Source of the DNA: Trichoderma breve
Taxonomy: Eukaryota > Ascomycota > Sordariomycetes > Hypocreales > Hypocreaceae
Reading direction: 5' to 3'
Length of the DNA stretch: 64,000 nt
NCBI RefSeq assembly: GCF_028502605.1
Contig: NC_079235.1
Coordinates: forward strand, 3,472,001-3,536,000
Made by a program: the position numbers and the translations under genes. Position 1 is the stretch's first letter, and each line of letters begins with the position of its first letter. The notes under the pieces are model-generated. The model had not been told where the DNA came from. It searched no databases and was given only the letters and a program-made list of their open reading frames with translations. Shown here in pieces: positions 47,613 through 61,533 of the stretch.

Positions 47613-49477
47613 GTCTAAACGTCGCCGGCGTGTCGAAGACAGAACATGAGGCGTATTATAGTAGAGATGTGATGGAAGATATTATGTATAGGATATTCCA
47701 AGACGAGTCGAAAAGGCTCCCGAGCTATGTGTAAACGGCTTGAGTCTATAGTCTCCGAGCAACAATGGAACAACAAGGGAGCATGCAGAGACCCTAGGGA
47801 AGCTCAAGCAAATTGCAGTAAAACAATAACAGCAAACGAAGCCTCAAGTTGAAGGTGGTATTAAAATAGTGACAAGATGGCGTATCAAAATTTTGGGGCT
47901 TCAGAAATTGATAGGGGGGACAAAAGGGCTATGAGAGAGGGTGGAAAAGATTAACAAGCCCGGGGATTGGTGAATGTCGGAGGATGCCATTCACAATAGC
48001 GCTGCTCTTTCCCGTCGACAGCCGCCGCTGGATACTCTATTATGAGTGGACGAAGACAACCCTGCATGTCTCAGTAAATGTCTTGATTAGAGAAGGCCGT
48101 AAGGCCACTTGACGGCTCCGCCTATGTCGAGGACAACACGAGGAGCAGCGTGTCCGGGGGGCAAGGGAGATGTTTGAGCTGTTGATCGAGATGGACGATG
48201 GGACTAAATTCGGATACAGAGATTGATAAAGGAAGTCTGGATGCAATAACTGCGTAAAATAAAAGCTTCGTGGCCCGTATATGGTCCTGGGTATCTTGCG
48301 ATTTGTTGATTCCTTCGTTTTCCCATCCACCTCCGTCCCGAGGTCGCAGAATCTCGACCAGCCGACAAGCGACGACGTCGAAAAAGGGGGGAAGAGGAAA
48401 GTAAAAGACGCAGAAGCATGTGCCTCTCTCTGCTCGATCGCTGCTCTCAGCAAGATACGCGCACGTCCGCACACGGGTAGTCGCGACAAAAAGCCCCGGC
48501 TAGGCAGCTGAACCTTTGTTTCGTGAGATCGTCCACCTTGGCTCTTCGTCTCTTCTTCCTTCTCTGGTCTCTTGGCCCCAAAACATTCTTCCTCTTCACA
48601 ATGGCCTTCTGATTCGCTTCTCAAAGACACGACCCCATAGTTGCGCCAGGCCGAGTTCAGGTTCGTCTCTCTTCCTCCGGGGCTTTTTCTTACCACCCCT
48701 CCCCCCCTTCCGATCCTCGTCCAAAGACGGACAATGCCGTCTTTGGAATGCGCGCCATCTGCCCTCTGGAATGCTACCTTGTGAGACAAAGACGACGATT
48801 CAAGACAAGAGCCAAGCCAAAAGTTTCTACTACACGTGATGATGGACCTTCTTCAGCGTTGCGTCCGACTCCGCCGCCTCTCTTCCCCGTTCTAGTGCGA
48901 ATCCGCACGCATATCGCCATCCATCTTCGGCCACGAGGCGTCCTATAGCGTCAATACTTCTCCGTAACGTTGCCATATCTTCACGCCCATGCTTCTAGAC
49001 AACGCAGCGAAACAAAGAGGAAGGGTGGAGCGCGAATCATGGCTCTCGGTCTTCAACGTTCTTCTCCACACTGGCTCGGTCTGGCCTCTTCTCTCCCTAA
49101 AGGCCCACGATGTCTCGGGGAGTTGGGCGTGCGGCGTAAGGGAGGCCGACACTGTTGTAGAAATATGCAGGACAATCTTGTTACATTGGCCACCTAAGAA
49201 ACACGGCTTGCCCGCCATTTCAGAAACTTTCGTCCAAGCCCAATAGTTTGCCAGGGCTGTCTAGCCCCCGTACTCATACTCCGTACATCGTGCAGAAAAC
49301 AGCCAAACCAAAAAAAGAAAAAAGAAACACACGAGTGTCTAGGATTTCTGTTGAATCCGTCGTGACCTATAAACCAGTGGCGCTATCGGCACACCGCCCA
49401 GCGTCATCTTTCACAATGAGATCCTCCCCCCTTCACCCGATCTAGCCCTGCTCGTCTACAGCTTCTCAAAATCAAGG
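47613..49477. other. Intergenic: long promoter of the HMG-box gene and 3' flank of RVB1
   Basis: A 1.9-kb spacer. The largest frame (minus strand, 48040-48789, 249 codons) has no domain and reads like chance sequence. The region probably contains a long promoter and 5' UTR for the HMG-box regulator, as is common for developmental regulators. No repeat or RNA gene was recognised. Confidence 0.5.
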
Positions 49478-51086
<1,609 letters not shown>

Positions 51087-51780
51087 ATTGGCTATGCGTT
51101 CCGGTTTTCGACGTCGATGGTAAGAAAAAGAGAGGTGAAAAAGTAAAGTTCGACCCTGGACCTAGAACAAAATATGGTTGGGTTGTGATTTTATAGCATA
51201 TCCGGGAAACAAGCGGAACCGTTAGAGGCCAGAGTCGATGATCTTGATTTTTTGCGATTGGATCGCAACCCTGCAGCTATCGAGTTACCAAGCGCGGCGT
51301 CGCGACTCTTAGCTCAGCTCTTCGGCACGTGATCCGAGTTGCTTAGATCCAGCAACCGCAATTGGCCTACCCTAAAGCTGTGAGCTTGAAAAGCAATTAT
51401 GCAGTTATTATCTACGATTTATATTTTGTTATAAATTTCCACCTTTCTAGTTAGGATATTATTTAATTTTTTCAGTTGGCTATCTCAAAAAATCCCCATA
51501 TCGCACTTTGGTGGCAACAGGAGTAGATGCAAGAAAACGTAGCTATCACAACAGGTCAAGAAATAGGAACGGGACTAATACGAGTACTGAGCGAAGGAGG
51601 AACTTGATGTAGAAGAGGTAGGCACTTGACAATAGTGCGGTAATAGATAAGTGATTGACCAAAGGAATGTAAACTTTCTTAAATGCTATAAACTGCATTA
51701 ATGTATGTCTACCAAGATTGCATGCGATCCATCCAATTCGTTAAAACATCAAAATCATGAACTCTACAAGAGTATGCAGA
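51087..51780. other. Intergenic: RVB1 promoter and 3' flank of the transporter gene
   Basis: About 0.7 kb, AT-rich between 51390 and 51480. No gene is visible. Confidence 0.55.
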
Positions 51781-53190
51781 TCAAACTCTCCTCAAATTTA
51801 TCCCTTCAGCATTTCCTCCTGTATCGATGAGCATCGGAGAGCCTTCCGCTTCTCCTTCTATATTCCCTTGTCTCTCGATGTCGTTCGCTTTTCGAGCTGG
51901 CGGGTTCTTCGTCAAAACGACAGTGATGGCGCTCCCCAAGATGAGTGCACAACCAGCGAAGCTTATCATGCTCATGCTGTGGCCGAATATCCATCGGTCA
52001 AAACTGACTGCAAACAACATGTGTGTGTAAATCATGGCATTCGCTCTGTTGGACGTGTCGGCTGCTAGTCCCGCAGTCAGAAGATACTGCATTATGAAGC
52101 CGGGCACTGCTATCCATAGAAGCAGAAACCATCCTTTCCATGACTTTGGCGTGATCCATCTCAAGTGAGGCTGGCTGATATCGAACTTTGGTGCCAGAGT
52201 CAGTGCTAGGACGCAGATTATGGTACATGCCATGCCAAAGGCGTTGACCGAAATCAGGGGATGGGCTCGTTTTCCAATGGTACGAATGCTTGTGAATGCA
52301 CCGGCAGCTCCCAGCACGCCCAAAAGTGCAACGCCAACGGCCACCAATCGTTCTTCGGCCGTTGCTTCATGCTCGAGACTAGGAAAAGCTCCATCCACTT
52401 GTTCGGGAGAATCTACCACCTGGTCGTCGGATGGCGAGAGGGCTGTGAACAGAGAGACCGGCCGCGCAATAAGAACGACTCCCAAAAGGGCAACGGCCGT
52501 GGCAATTTGCTCCGGTCTCGTGAAGGGTTCGTGTAGAGCAAAGTAACATAACAGGCCGGCAATTCCAGGGGCAAGAAAAGTAATGACGGTGGCATCAGCA
52601 AGGGGCAAATACATCATAGAGTACCACATGCCGTAAATGCCAAAGAATCCCGAAAAGCCGCGAAGCAGCAAGAGCCCTCTAATTTCTTTTTTGCCGAAAG
52701 GAAAATCTGGAACACTCTTCCACCACATATAAGCGAAGCAGCAGACGACCGTGAGTCCTTGTCGAAGGAGGAGGACTTGTACCGGATGGATCCCATCGCC
52801 ATCCAACTCCAGCAGTCGAGCGCTGAGATTCATCAAAGCTCCGAATAACTGAGAGACGGCTACCAGAATGGAAGGTTTGTTCCTTATCCAAAACTGTTTT
52901 AGCAGGGACGACGACGCTTCGGGGGGAGATGGATAGAGTCCTGTCGGATTATACGGTCCATTAGGAATGGGTGATAGTCGTCCACTCGGAGCTGGGCTTA
53001 TTGATAGACGACGAAAGTCATCAGAAAACAAAGATGGTTTCGATTTCGTCTGATATTCGCTAGGAGTAAGGGTATTTTGCGGCGCAACTTGAGAAACATC
53101 TGCCTCGTCTGGATGGGATTTGTCCAGCGTGAGGTGCAGCTCAATCTCTGCCGCGACGGGCGGAGACTGAGGCCTTCGGCTGACCTCCAT
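51781..53190 (-). CDS. EamA/DMT-superfamily membrane transporter
   Basis: A single exon of 469 residues. About 105 polar, Ser/Pro-rich residues precede the first membrane segment. Two EamA (DUF6) repeats follow, giving about ten spans, among them PSILVAVSQLFGALMNLSA, GLLLLRGFSGFFGIYGMW, ATVITFLAPGIAGLLCYFAL and ATAVALLGVVLIARPVSLF in repeat one, and AVGVALLGVLGAAGAFTSI, GWFLLLWIAVPGFIMQYLL and MISFAGCALILGSAITVVL in repeat two. A charged loop separates the repeats. The family exports or exchanges small metabolites; the substrate cannot be read from sequence. The ATG is the one before GAGGTCAGC (residues MEVSRRPQ); a non-ATG extension upstream is ignored. Confidence 0.88.
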   Translation of the reverse strand: MEVSRRPQSPPVAAEIELHLTLDKSHPDEADVSQVAPQNTLTPSEYQTKSKPSLFSDDFRRLSISPAPSGRLSPIPNGPYNPTGLYPSPPEASSSLLKQFWIRNKPSILVAVSQLFGALMNLSARLLELDGDGIHPVQVLLLRQGLTVVCCFAYMWWKSVPDFPFGKKEIRGLLLLRGFSGFFGIYGMWYSMMYLPLADATVITFLAPGIAGLLCYFALHEPFTRPEQIATAVALLGVVLIARPVSLFTALSPSDDQVVDSPEQVDGAFPSLEHEATAEERLVAVGVALLGVLGAAGAFTSIRTIGKRAHPLISVNAFGMACTIICVLALTLAPKFDISQPHLRWITPKSWKGWFLLLWIAVPGFIMQYLLTAGLAADTSNRANAMIYTHMLFAVSFDRWIFGHSMSMISFAGCALILGSAITVVLTKNPPARKANDIERQGNIEGEAEGSPMLIDTGGNAEGINLRRV

Positions 53191-54270
53191 GATCACCCTC
53201 TCGGATCACTTTGAAGATACAAGAGGACGTAGTTGCATTAGGATCAACGAAGCTGATAGTGGCATCCAGGTACAAACAACACAACACCAACCAGGCCGAG
53301 GATTTCAAAGCTCTGGTTGACTCAGGAAGCAATGATGTGCTATTACAAAATGGTTCATCCTCCACGACTCTAGCTTAGAAAAAAAAAACCGCCTGGTGAC
53401 CGTCTTCTCCTCAACACCATCAGCAGCGCAGAGACTGCTCCTACGCTGCTTGGCGACCTCTCCCATGGCACCCTATTGGCCTCTGGGGGTGGATCTGATA
53501 TCCTCGTCACCTCTCTTAGCCGCCTTTGCGAACTAAATCGCCCCCGCGAACTCGCCCCATGGCCGAAGCGGTTGCTGAGCGGCCTGGGCGGGCACCTCTT
53601 TTACCTGCGGCAACGGCTGACGGAATCGGCGCTGGATTTTGCACGAACTAGCATGTAAGTTCGAATAGCAAGATAGGCTGACCAAGGAGCCGGCCAAACA
53701 CGATGACCCGATATCGCTATCTACGGCCGGGCCGGCAGCATGGTGTGGTGGCATCGAGCGGATATCGGTCGCTGATCTTTCTCCGCTCTATTCCCAAAGG
53801 CGCTGAAATGGATCCCCGGCTTTTTTCCCCTTTGCTGTGTCCTGGTCAATATGGGGTCGAGGATAGCTGTATTTTGATAGCGTAAAACGAGATTATCCAA
53901 AACTCGAAGATTTCTAGGCTTCCGGAGCCGACCCCGCACAGGACTATCAGCAGTAGTGGCATGATATATCATATGCGAGGGACACGGGGTAGACCAGGCT
54001 GTTCAGCCGTAGCTGAAACCACAGACAAGCGGCTACCAATGAAACGAAGGGTTTTGTTGAAGGATCGTGAAATGGATGCTTCTGATTACCGCATCTAGTT
54101 GTATGTAGATGAGACCTGTGTCTAGAAAACAAGGAGAAATATACTTGGCGTAGTCTTTGCCAAAATCCTCCGAACGCCCAACCCATGCTTTCCCAAACTC
54201 CGAAATAATGCTTTGTAAAACCAAGAGAAAAAAAAAAGAGAAACGTTGCATCCTGTCAAGGCCATCATCA
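53191..54270. other. Intergenic between the transporter gene and TAF13
   Basis: About 1.1 kb. It should hold the transporter promoter and the TAF13 3' UTR. Frames are short (60-83 codons) and look random. No tRNA passed inspection. Confidence 0.55.
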
Positions 54271-54838
54271 TTACCTCCTCTTCCCTAGAGCATCAGCCTC
54301 CGCCTCAGCATCGTCGTCCGCTTCGCCCAATTCCTCCTCGACCTTATTTGTCTTCGTCACCGCCTTCTCTTTTCTCTTCTCTTCCTCAGCCGCATCTTTC
54401 ATGATCTCATCCTCTCCATCCCTCAGAATCTCTCTTGCCTTCTTAATTTCCTTTTGCTTCTCAAACACTTCCTGGACCTTTCCTAGAAACGAGGGATTCT
54501 TCCGAAACGCAAACTCAAAGTCTTCGTACTTGATCTTTTGTCGACCGGAGTAGTTGGCTGCGCGGTTCGCCTCAAAGGCGATGGACTGCATGAAGTCGGT
54601 GAGGATCTCGTCGAGAACGCGAACCGTTTCGGGCATGGGATTTTTGATATCGCCGTGGGCATAGAGGAGCTGGGCCACTGCAGAGCGTAAATCGGATTAG
54701 AAACTTGTAATTTCCCTCGTAATTTCACTTCTCTTCTCTTTCTCGTCTTGTCTTGTACGGGTGGATGGATTGCATACGTTCGGCGTGGGAAAAGTTCATT
54801 TTGCCGACATTCTTGCCGGCACGCGCACGAGGCTCCAT
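54271..54838 (-). CDS. TAF13: TFIID subunit TAF13
   Basis: Two exons (54838-54778 and 54677-54271) around a 100-nt intron give 155 residues. The histone-fold domain occupies about 14-100: MNFSHAELAQLLYAHGDIKN, then VRVLDEILTDFMQSIAFEA and SGRQKIKYEDFEFAFRKNP, ending FLGKVQEVFEKQKEIKKA. TAF13 pairs with TAF11 inside TFIID and helps load TBP on core promoters. The C-terminus is a Lys/Glu-rich acidic tail (GEADDDAEAEADALGKRR). The first exon encodes only 20 residues and is found by the joint HAE-LAQLLYAHG. It is divergent from KSH1 across 376 bp. Confidence 0.95.
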
Positions 54839-55214
54839 CTTGAACTGATTTGCCCGCTGGCCTTAGCCCGCTTTCTTCTAAAAGACCGTGTAGGAATAGA
54901 CTCGTAAGGGTGCGCAGTTGTAGAGATTCTCAATCAAAATCTCGTGATATGGATGAATTGAAAAAGTCGAGGCGGCTCAAAGTGCAACAACCGTCTCGCA
55001 AGCTGCGTCGAAATCGCAACTTCTGGTTGGTGGGGACATGCATGTCATTGCAGCTGATGTGGGGCCCGCGCGTGCAATCGGATCGGTAAATCTTTCCTCC
55101 TATCCACATCTGGCCCCTTCTAGCTCCAAGGATGACGAGACCGCGCCGGGCATCTGGACAGCTTGTGGACAATGCATTTGCTTGTTTGAACAGCATTAAT
55201 TCCAAGTCGCCAAA
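54839..55214. promoter_or_regulatory. Compact divergent promoter TAF13-KSH1
   Basis: Only 376 bp separate the two start codons, so the 5' UTRs and core promoters of both genes must share this space. No specific motif was identified. Confidence 0.6.
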
Positions 55215-55624
55215 ATGGTAAGATTTCCTATGATTGATGAGTTGTGAAGATTCATAACTAGAGATCAGGCTGCTGACATTGTGCTATTCAGTCTGCGCTT
55301 TTCAACTTCAAGTCCCTGCTGCTCGTCATCCTGCTCTTAATCTGCACGAGCACCTATGTCCACCACTTTACACCCGGCATCATGGACCGGAACAAGAACG
55401 GGTACGGCGCAATACCATATTAATCGCACGAATCGTTATAAGCCGAATGCTAACATATAGCTATAGTGTCATGGGTATCTTCTGGAAGTGTGCAAGGATA
55501 GGGGAGCGACTAAGTCCGTATATAAGTATCTGCTGTGTTATCATGGCTGTACGTACACCTCTCAGGCTCCTCAATTGCCTATGATGCTAATAAGAGAGAC
55601 TAGGTGTCCATGCTACTCAGCTAA
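55215..55624 (+). CDS. KSH1: Kish family secretory protein Ksh1 (TMEM167)
   Basis: A 71-residue protein in four exons: 55215-55217 (just the ATG), 55292-55401, 55467-55548 and 55604-55624. The first intron begins directly after the start codon. The product starts [20 protein letters not shown] and contains [20 protein letters not shown] followed by [13 protein letters not shown], the clear signature of Kish/TMEM167. It has an N-terminal hydrophobic span, a short conserved lumenal or cytosolic loop and a second C-terminal span. The family is needed for early steps of the secretory pathway at the Golgi. Intron 2 needs the acceptor CTATAG at 55466, not ATATAG 6 nt before, to keep the frame; intron 3 has a GCTAAT branch site. 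The last residues after the third intron (VSMLLS) vary in the family. Confidence 0.93.
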
Positions 55625-58600
55625 TCCTCTTTACGCATTATGAGAGGAAAGGAAAAACGGAAGCCCGAATCGTTATTTGGAAACATGCATTTTAGACAGC
55701 TCGACCCTGGGAATTTTAAGCGAATGGGTGAAGCCTGTCCAGGGAGGATTTCATCCCGACATTACTCGATAGACATGCGATGGCGCCTCCTCAAAAGGAA
55801 CGAAAGAATTAATGATGGATAAGTTGTACGATGACACACGGACGAAAGCCAAGATAGGCTCGAACGGTGCTACACCAGCGGCTTCTGATCTTCCGCTTGG
55901 CATCTGGCTATTAGCTTGAAAGGTTATTGCGCATTCGTTATGAGCACGAGCTTTAGGTATGGAGTCAACTAGCCTCGGAGCGGGAAAGCATACGAATCGG
56001 TGTTAGAGAATGTGTCCAGCGTTCCAACAGATCGCCAGAGAGATAGAGATATCTTTACCCAAATATATAATACTTCAAATATTTACTACTATAGAGCCGC
56101 TGTCCAATTGAAGGCTGCACAACGGATATTTCCAGAAGCACTCCACGCCTCAGTATCTGGAAGTTTCCTATGAGTTGAGCGCAGAGATGGACCGGAACAA
56201 TGTTGCCGAAGAACCAACAGTGGTGATGCTCGCTATATCACTTCTCGCAATCCCAGAATTTAGAGAATTAGGGCCATCAGAGATTTGGTTCGAATTCTAC
56301 GAGAGATGCTCAGAGAAGACAGCAGTTTTCAGATTTGGCACAAACTACTTAGCTGTCCTTAGATGATGGGATTGGTCGACTTGGTTCTGGGAGCACACCT
56401 CTGCTGTATTCTTAGACTCAATTTACTACCCGAGGCGGATTTCCTCTTAATTCAGCCAGGCGAAGGGGGATAGCAGGACGACTGAGACCAAAGGAACTAT
56501 TCTACTATCACCCGTTTACATGACTGAAGGAGCTGGGATCAGCGATACAAGGATGTGGTTATCTTGTAGCTCGAGCTGACTCTCCATCATCTATCGTCCG
56601 TTATGCGAGCATTATAGAATACATACACATATATATAGAGCCGCAATATAAAGTTATACTTGTCAAATCTCTTAGATACCTAGAATTTTAGCAGTACCGG
56701 ATTAGGTACCTATTGGAAGATAGTGAGATGGCAGATACTTAAAACCCAGGTATATGACTGGAGCTTCCTCTATTTCTCACCTAAACCATAATTACTGTGA
56801 GCTTGTACAGCTACCTAGGTAGGCTGAGGTGCTGGATAGTAGCTACCCTCATCCCATAAGCGCTACTTACACTTCATATCAATTTCTGCCTTGTTCTAGA
56901 TTGGCGTTTGTGGATAGCTTCCTTTTGGCTTTAACGCCCACAGCCCTGCCAGCCTCGCTGACTTTTCTTGGCAAAAAAACAAGAGGCGACAAAGCCAAAA
57001 GTCAATCACAGACTATTGGACTACTTGTATAACCTTCATAGCAACCTTTCATTGGGCGCCCGCTCTTGGCGACAAGAATAGTATCAGTCAGCTTAGATAC
57101 GAGGCTCACGATAATTTTCCTTCCTCATTTTTTTGCCTTTTCACATGCAATAAAGGCTTACGCACTGCCACGGCTGGCAATTGTAAACAAAGACGCTAAA
57201 GCAAAATCAATCCGCACGGCCTCACACAATTGAGCACCTCAGCATCAGGCTCATTTCTTGCATCAGGCTATCACCAAGAGCGCACGCACAGCTCCCAATC
57301 TCAACAACCTCTCTTACCGCTCTTGACGAACAACAAACCACCAACCCCCAGCATCCCAATCACATGGCCCCAATTCCCAAAACGCAGCGTAGCATCCCCA
57401 GCCGTATAAAGTTGTCGGCGCTACTACTCTGCCTTACCAGTAACAGCAGTAGCACCACCAAAGCGTGCAGTGCAGCATGAATAGCTCCAAAAAGCTCAAT
57501 CTCAAGACCCTGTATCATCTAAAGTGTTTAGTCTCTGTACCTCGCTCACCGACATATACCGCTTGCCCTACCCTTGACGTCAGTGGCATGACTGGACTAG
57601 CCGGGTTATTTTATTTTCGAAGCATTCCAGAAGGTCATCTCCGAGATCCTCGATGTTGCCAATCTGACTAAGTGCATAACCGCGGCGCCGGGGTATCGCT
57701 GTTAACAAAGCTCAATCGAAAGGCTGCCTTGAGCAGAAGAGGAAGCTCGTTTGAACCCCAAATCCCCAAAGTATCCCCTGGGACGAAACAACTTTCCGCC
57801 TGGAGGTATCAATGAGCTAACCAAAACCTCAAAAGGGCCTGCCGCAGTTTCGCGATATGTAGCGAGGTATACTCGTAGGCCAGAGCTGGAGAACGCGTGG
57901 CGATCAAGATCTCACGAGTCTTCATCCTCCCAGCCTCTCTCTCTCTCGTCCCTCTCCTTATTGTACGAGTACAGCACAGCACAGCACCTGTATGCTCCTT
58001 TTTGCAGGCGTCTCCACCAGTATCGGTGTCCTCGGGCATGCAGAAGCGAAGTGTTCCCAACTGGACGGTCATTTCTAACTTACATAGCGGAAATGCGTTG
58101 AGCGCGCCGCTGAGCCCCAGAGCGGTGGAACCCAATCCTGGTCTTTGCTTTGGCCTAAACAGACACACCGTGACAAAAGAGTTCAGCGTCTTTTCCCCCC
58201 ATGGTAGACTTTCAACGTTCGGGCTCTCAATTGACGCCACTTGGTAAAGACGTCCATTGACTCGTTCACGCTCTCACGCACACAACACACACAATGTCTT
58301 CTTGGGTGGGTGGAAATCGCCATGGCGTTTGGTTCGCCCAGGTGCTGAGGCATCAGCCGTATCATACTCGTACTAGCGGGATCGGCAAGACACCAAGCCC
58401 CCGTCCCCCGAAACCAGAAAAAAAAGAAACGCGGCTCTCCGGTGTTCTTCGTGAAACGGCCTGAGGGTCTGACCAGCAGGAGCGTATAGTTGTACTGTAC
58501 TTGGCGTCTCGAACGGGGCAGCATTCTCTAGTACCTCTACTTGTGTGAAGCTTCTGCTGGCAAAAAGGCAGTCTACAACTCAAAAAATGGAAGAGAGGGA

Positions 58601-60193
58601 GAACAGGAGAAGTGGAACTGACGAAAGTGGATAGCCAAGAGACTATCCAGGAATCTGCATGCATGTCATTGCCTACTTGTACAAGTATCGCTGTTCAGTG
58701 CTGACGGTAGGACAGTACGGCATGTTTCGTACCGGCCTCCCGACATCTTTGATCTAGGGCAGGGATATCTGCCCCATGCCTCAGCCTTTACTGTACTCGT
58801 AGCCGCAGCTATGCTTCGTACCTGTACTCGTAGCTGGCAGACAGGTTTCTAGGCCGCCTTGTTCACCCTGCCAACTGCTTTCAACTCAACTCACGCATCT
58901 GGTCCGAATAAGTGGATTCAATAGGACCCTTGCCCACCAGCGATGGGAGAGGAATGATCTTCATCTCCAACACCCGATGTATGGTTAAAGTGTTGGCTCG
59001 GATGGCCAGTTCAGGCACTCCCGCATATAACGGGATCAGTATTTCCGTGGCCTGAACATTAATTATGATAGTCTGATCATGCCATGATGATCGGCATACC
59101 ATACCAACTCACTCCTTTGCCCTAGCCCTTTCGGGGCTCAAGGGATGTTCTTTCATATCAATGGATGGGCTAACAACGCTTCCTCCATCTCGAATACTAC
59201 TTCTAGGCTAGGTAGATGGCGTCGACGGCGGTTTTGCCGTGTCTCGTACCGAGCTAGGGCCCTTTTATCAATCAGCGAGTTGGTCTTTTCAGCTTCCTTT
59301 GATGCCGACTGATTGGCCGTGTACGCCGTATATACGGCGGGAGAAAGAAAGATGGGAGCGAAAAGCGGCTCGCAGATCCACTCCCACATGGAAAAGTTCC
59401 AGAAAGGAGAGTGAAAAAACCATGGCGCCACTGATAATTTTTTTTTTCAGCCATGCCGTTGTTGTTCATCATTGCGGCTTGAGGAGCGCCGAGTCATGGT
59501 CGCGTTCCATACTCACGACTCAAGGGGCGCAAAATATGCAACCCGATATCATAGCAGTGGGTGCCCGTCTGGACCTGGAAGCTTCGGAAAGCTGCAGCCA
59601 CGGCTTCCGCTCTGCATGTTCGGTAAACTGGCTTGGAAAGGTGTTTGAGAATCGAACATCGAGGTACAGATACTGTGGAAATTGCGGTATTCGGCATAAA
59701 TTTGTAGGACAGTGGCGTTAAAGTGTAATTGCAAACTAATCTCCCGAATTGGAAGTCGTTCGCCGTCAAACAGCACCGCGGCTTCACGATGCTATGACCC
59801 TGAGCCGATGCGGCAAAGAGGCCGGGAAATGGGAACACTTTCGGGTGATCCAATTCTATGATAACAAAAGATACTTGCCTTGGTAATAATATCAAATGCT
59901 GGAAGAAGACAGCAAAAATGGATAACAGATACTGGAAGGGACAGATGAGTAGATATGCCTTCTGAGCCTCTCGCCGTGACGCCTGAGCCGGAGTCGCTGA
60001 GAGGGTTGGATGGCCACTCTCTAGAATTACAGAGAGACGGCTATGATGTTTATTATTGATGAACCTTTGCAACCTTTCCCACATGGCAGATGAGGGCAAG
60101 GAGAACGAGACGCAACCTGAAAAGTTATTGGCCAATAGCAGGGCGCGGCTGCAAACTCCTACAGAAAGGCTGAACTTGAGACAAGTGCGGTGA

Positions 60194-60217
60194 CACAGCG
60201 TGTAGCACAGCGTGTAG
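60194..60217 (+). repeat. Two tandem copies of CACAGCGTGTAG
   Basis: Perfect 12-bp duplication, followed by a partial third copy (CACAG). Confidence 0.85.
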
Positions 60218-61513
60218 CACAGGCTCACCCCGTCCGAGCAACAAACAGAAACCGACGTTGCAGAAGCTAAATACGGCGACAGCATTGCCCTTTTGGGCGC
60301 AATGCAGCAACAGCCAACGAATAATTGGCTCGGTGGCTACAACATCTTCCCGATGCCGACTCCATAGCGGTTGCTGAAGACGGCTTCGGCTCGCCATCGA
60401 CTTGTGGTTGTTACACAGAGCACACACGGGCATTGGCGGGCCACCGGCGCCCATTGGTACAAACTTGCGGCCGACGGCAGATTTACACTTATACGGGCCA
60501 AGGTGAGGGAACGAACGATTTGCTACCAAGATTCGGGCCTGTAACTGAAAATGAGCTTCGGGTGGGGCGTCGAAAACATGAGTTTGGGATTGCGGGAGTT
60601 GTCGTCATCTGGTTGGAGTCACCTTATCCAGACTCGAGCCTGTCAGATGAGTGACCTTGAAAGCGTCCGCATGCGTTATCCTAGGCCGTCCACTGCTATT
60701 GCGCCTGGCCATCACGGGACCCCTAGGGAGAGCTCTTTTGGGTGTGGTGCATCTACGGGTTCTGCTGCTGGGCGCACAACGCAAGCCTGAGATTGACGGG
60801 TAGAGAAAAAAGCGGCGATGGCTTAGGCGCTATCACTAGCCGGCGAGGCCTGGTGTTGCACGGCGCGTGGTGCATTGAATGGGTGGAGAGGACAGACAAG
60901 GTGCGCATCCCCCCAAGAGCAGTTGAGCAGCTCATTTGCAGCTCATGCTGCCTAGCGGCCACGAGTGCTGCAGCGACGACCAGACATGAATATGTGCTTG
61001 GATGGGGTCAAGAATAGCCCAACTGGCTCCGTCTCGTCCTAGCCGTGGCAGTCTGACAATGCCCCCGTGACCCCCAAGTGGATGTCGCCTGTTTGTCCAT
61101 CTGCACCAGCGCCCAGCTGCGCTTCTCCTGGTGCACCTCTGCCTTAGCAGCGTCTACTTGGTTCGTTCGAGCGCAGGTAGGGTGGCAGACCTCGGTTTGT
61201 CTGTAGCAGTCGGTAGCGGCGGCTGCAGCACTCACTGCATAATCCCTCTTCAGGGAGACAGCCGCAAGGATATGTCTCGTCGAGCCGTATGCACGATGAC
61301 GGACGGCCAAGGGAGCAGGAGAAACATTGGAGTCAGATCCATGGCCACGATACAGTACAAGCCCAGATACGAATAAGCAAGGCGGAACGGACTGTAGCAA
61401 CAGCGCGTGTTTTCTGGCTGCCGAGGCGTGAGTCAACTAGGGCGCAGCAGAGATGTCTGGGACCTGAGTAAGGCGCCAGGTAGCTCTACCTCCCAAGATG
61501 GTGCGGTCCGCTC

Positions 61514-61533
61514 GGTAGTACTAGTACTAGTAC
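61514..61533 (+). repeat. TAGTAC palindromic microsatellite
   Basis: Three TAGTAC-type units in a row that also read as an inverted repeat around ACTAGT. Confidence 0.7.

Noticed and set aside
48040..48789. 249-codon frame on the minus strand upstream of the HMG-box gene
   Set aside because: It has no domain, no hydrophobic or charged pattern of a protein family, and overlaps other frames of similar length. It probably lies in promoter or leader DNA.
59494..60285. 263-codon frame on the minus strand in the right-hand gap
   Set aside because: Low-complexity start (CYTLCYTLC comes from the 12-bp DNA repeat), no domain and no support from neighbours. Chance frame.
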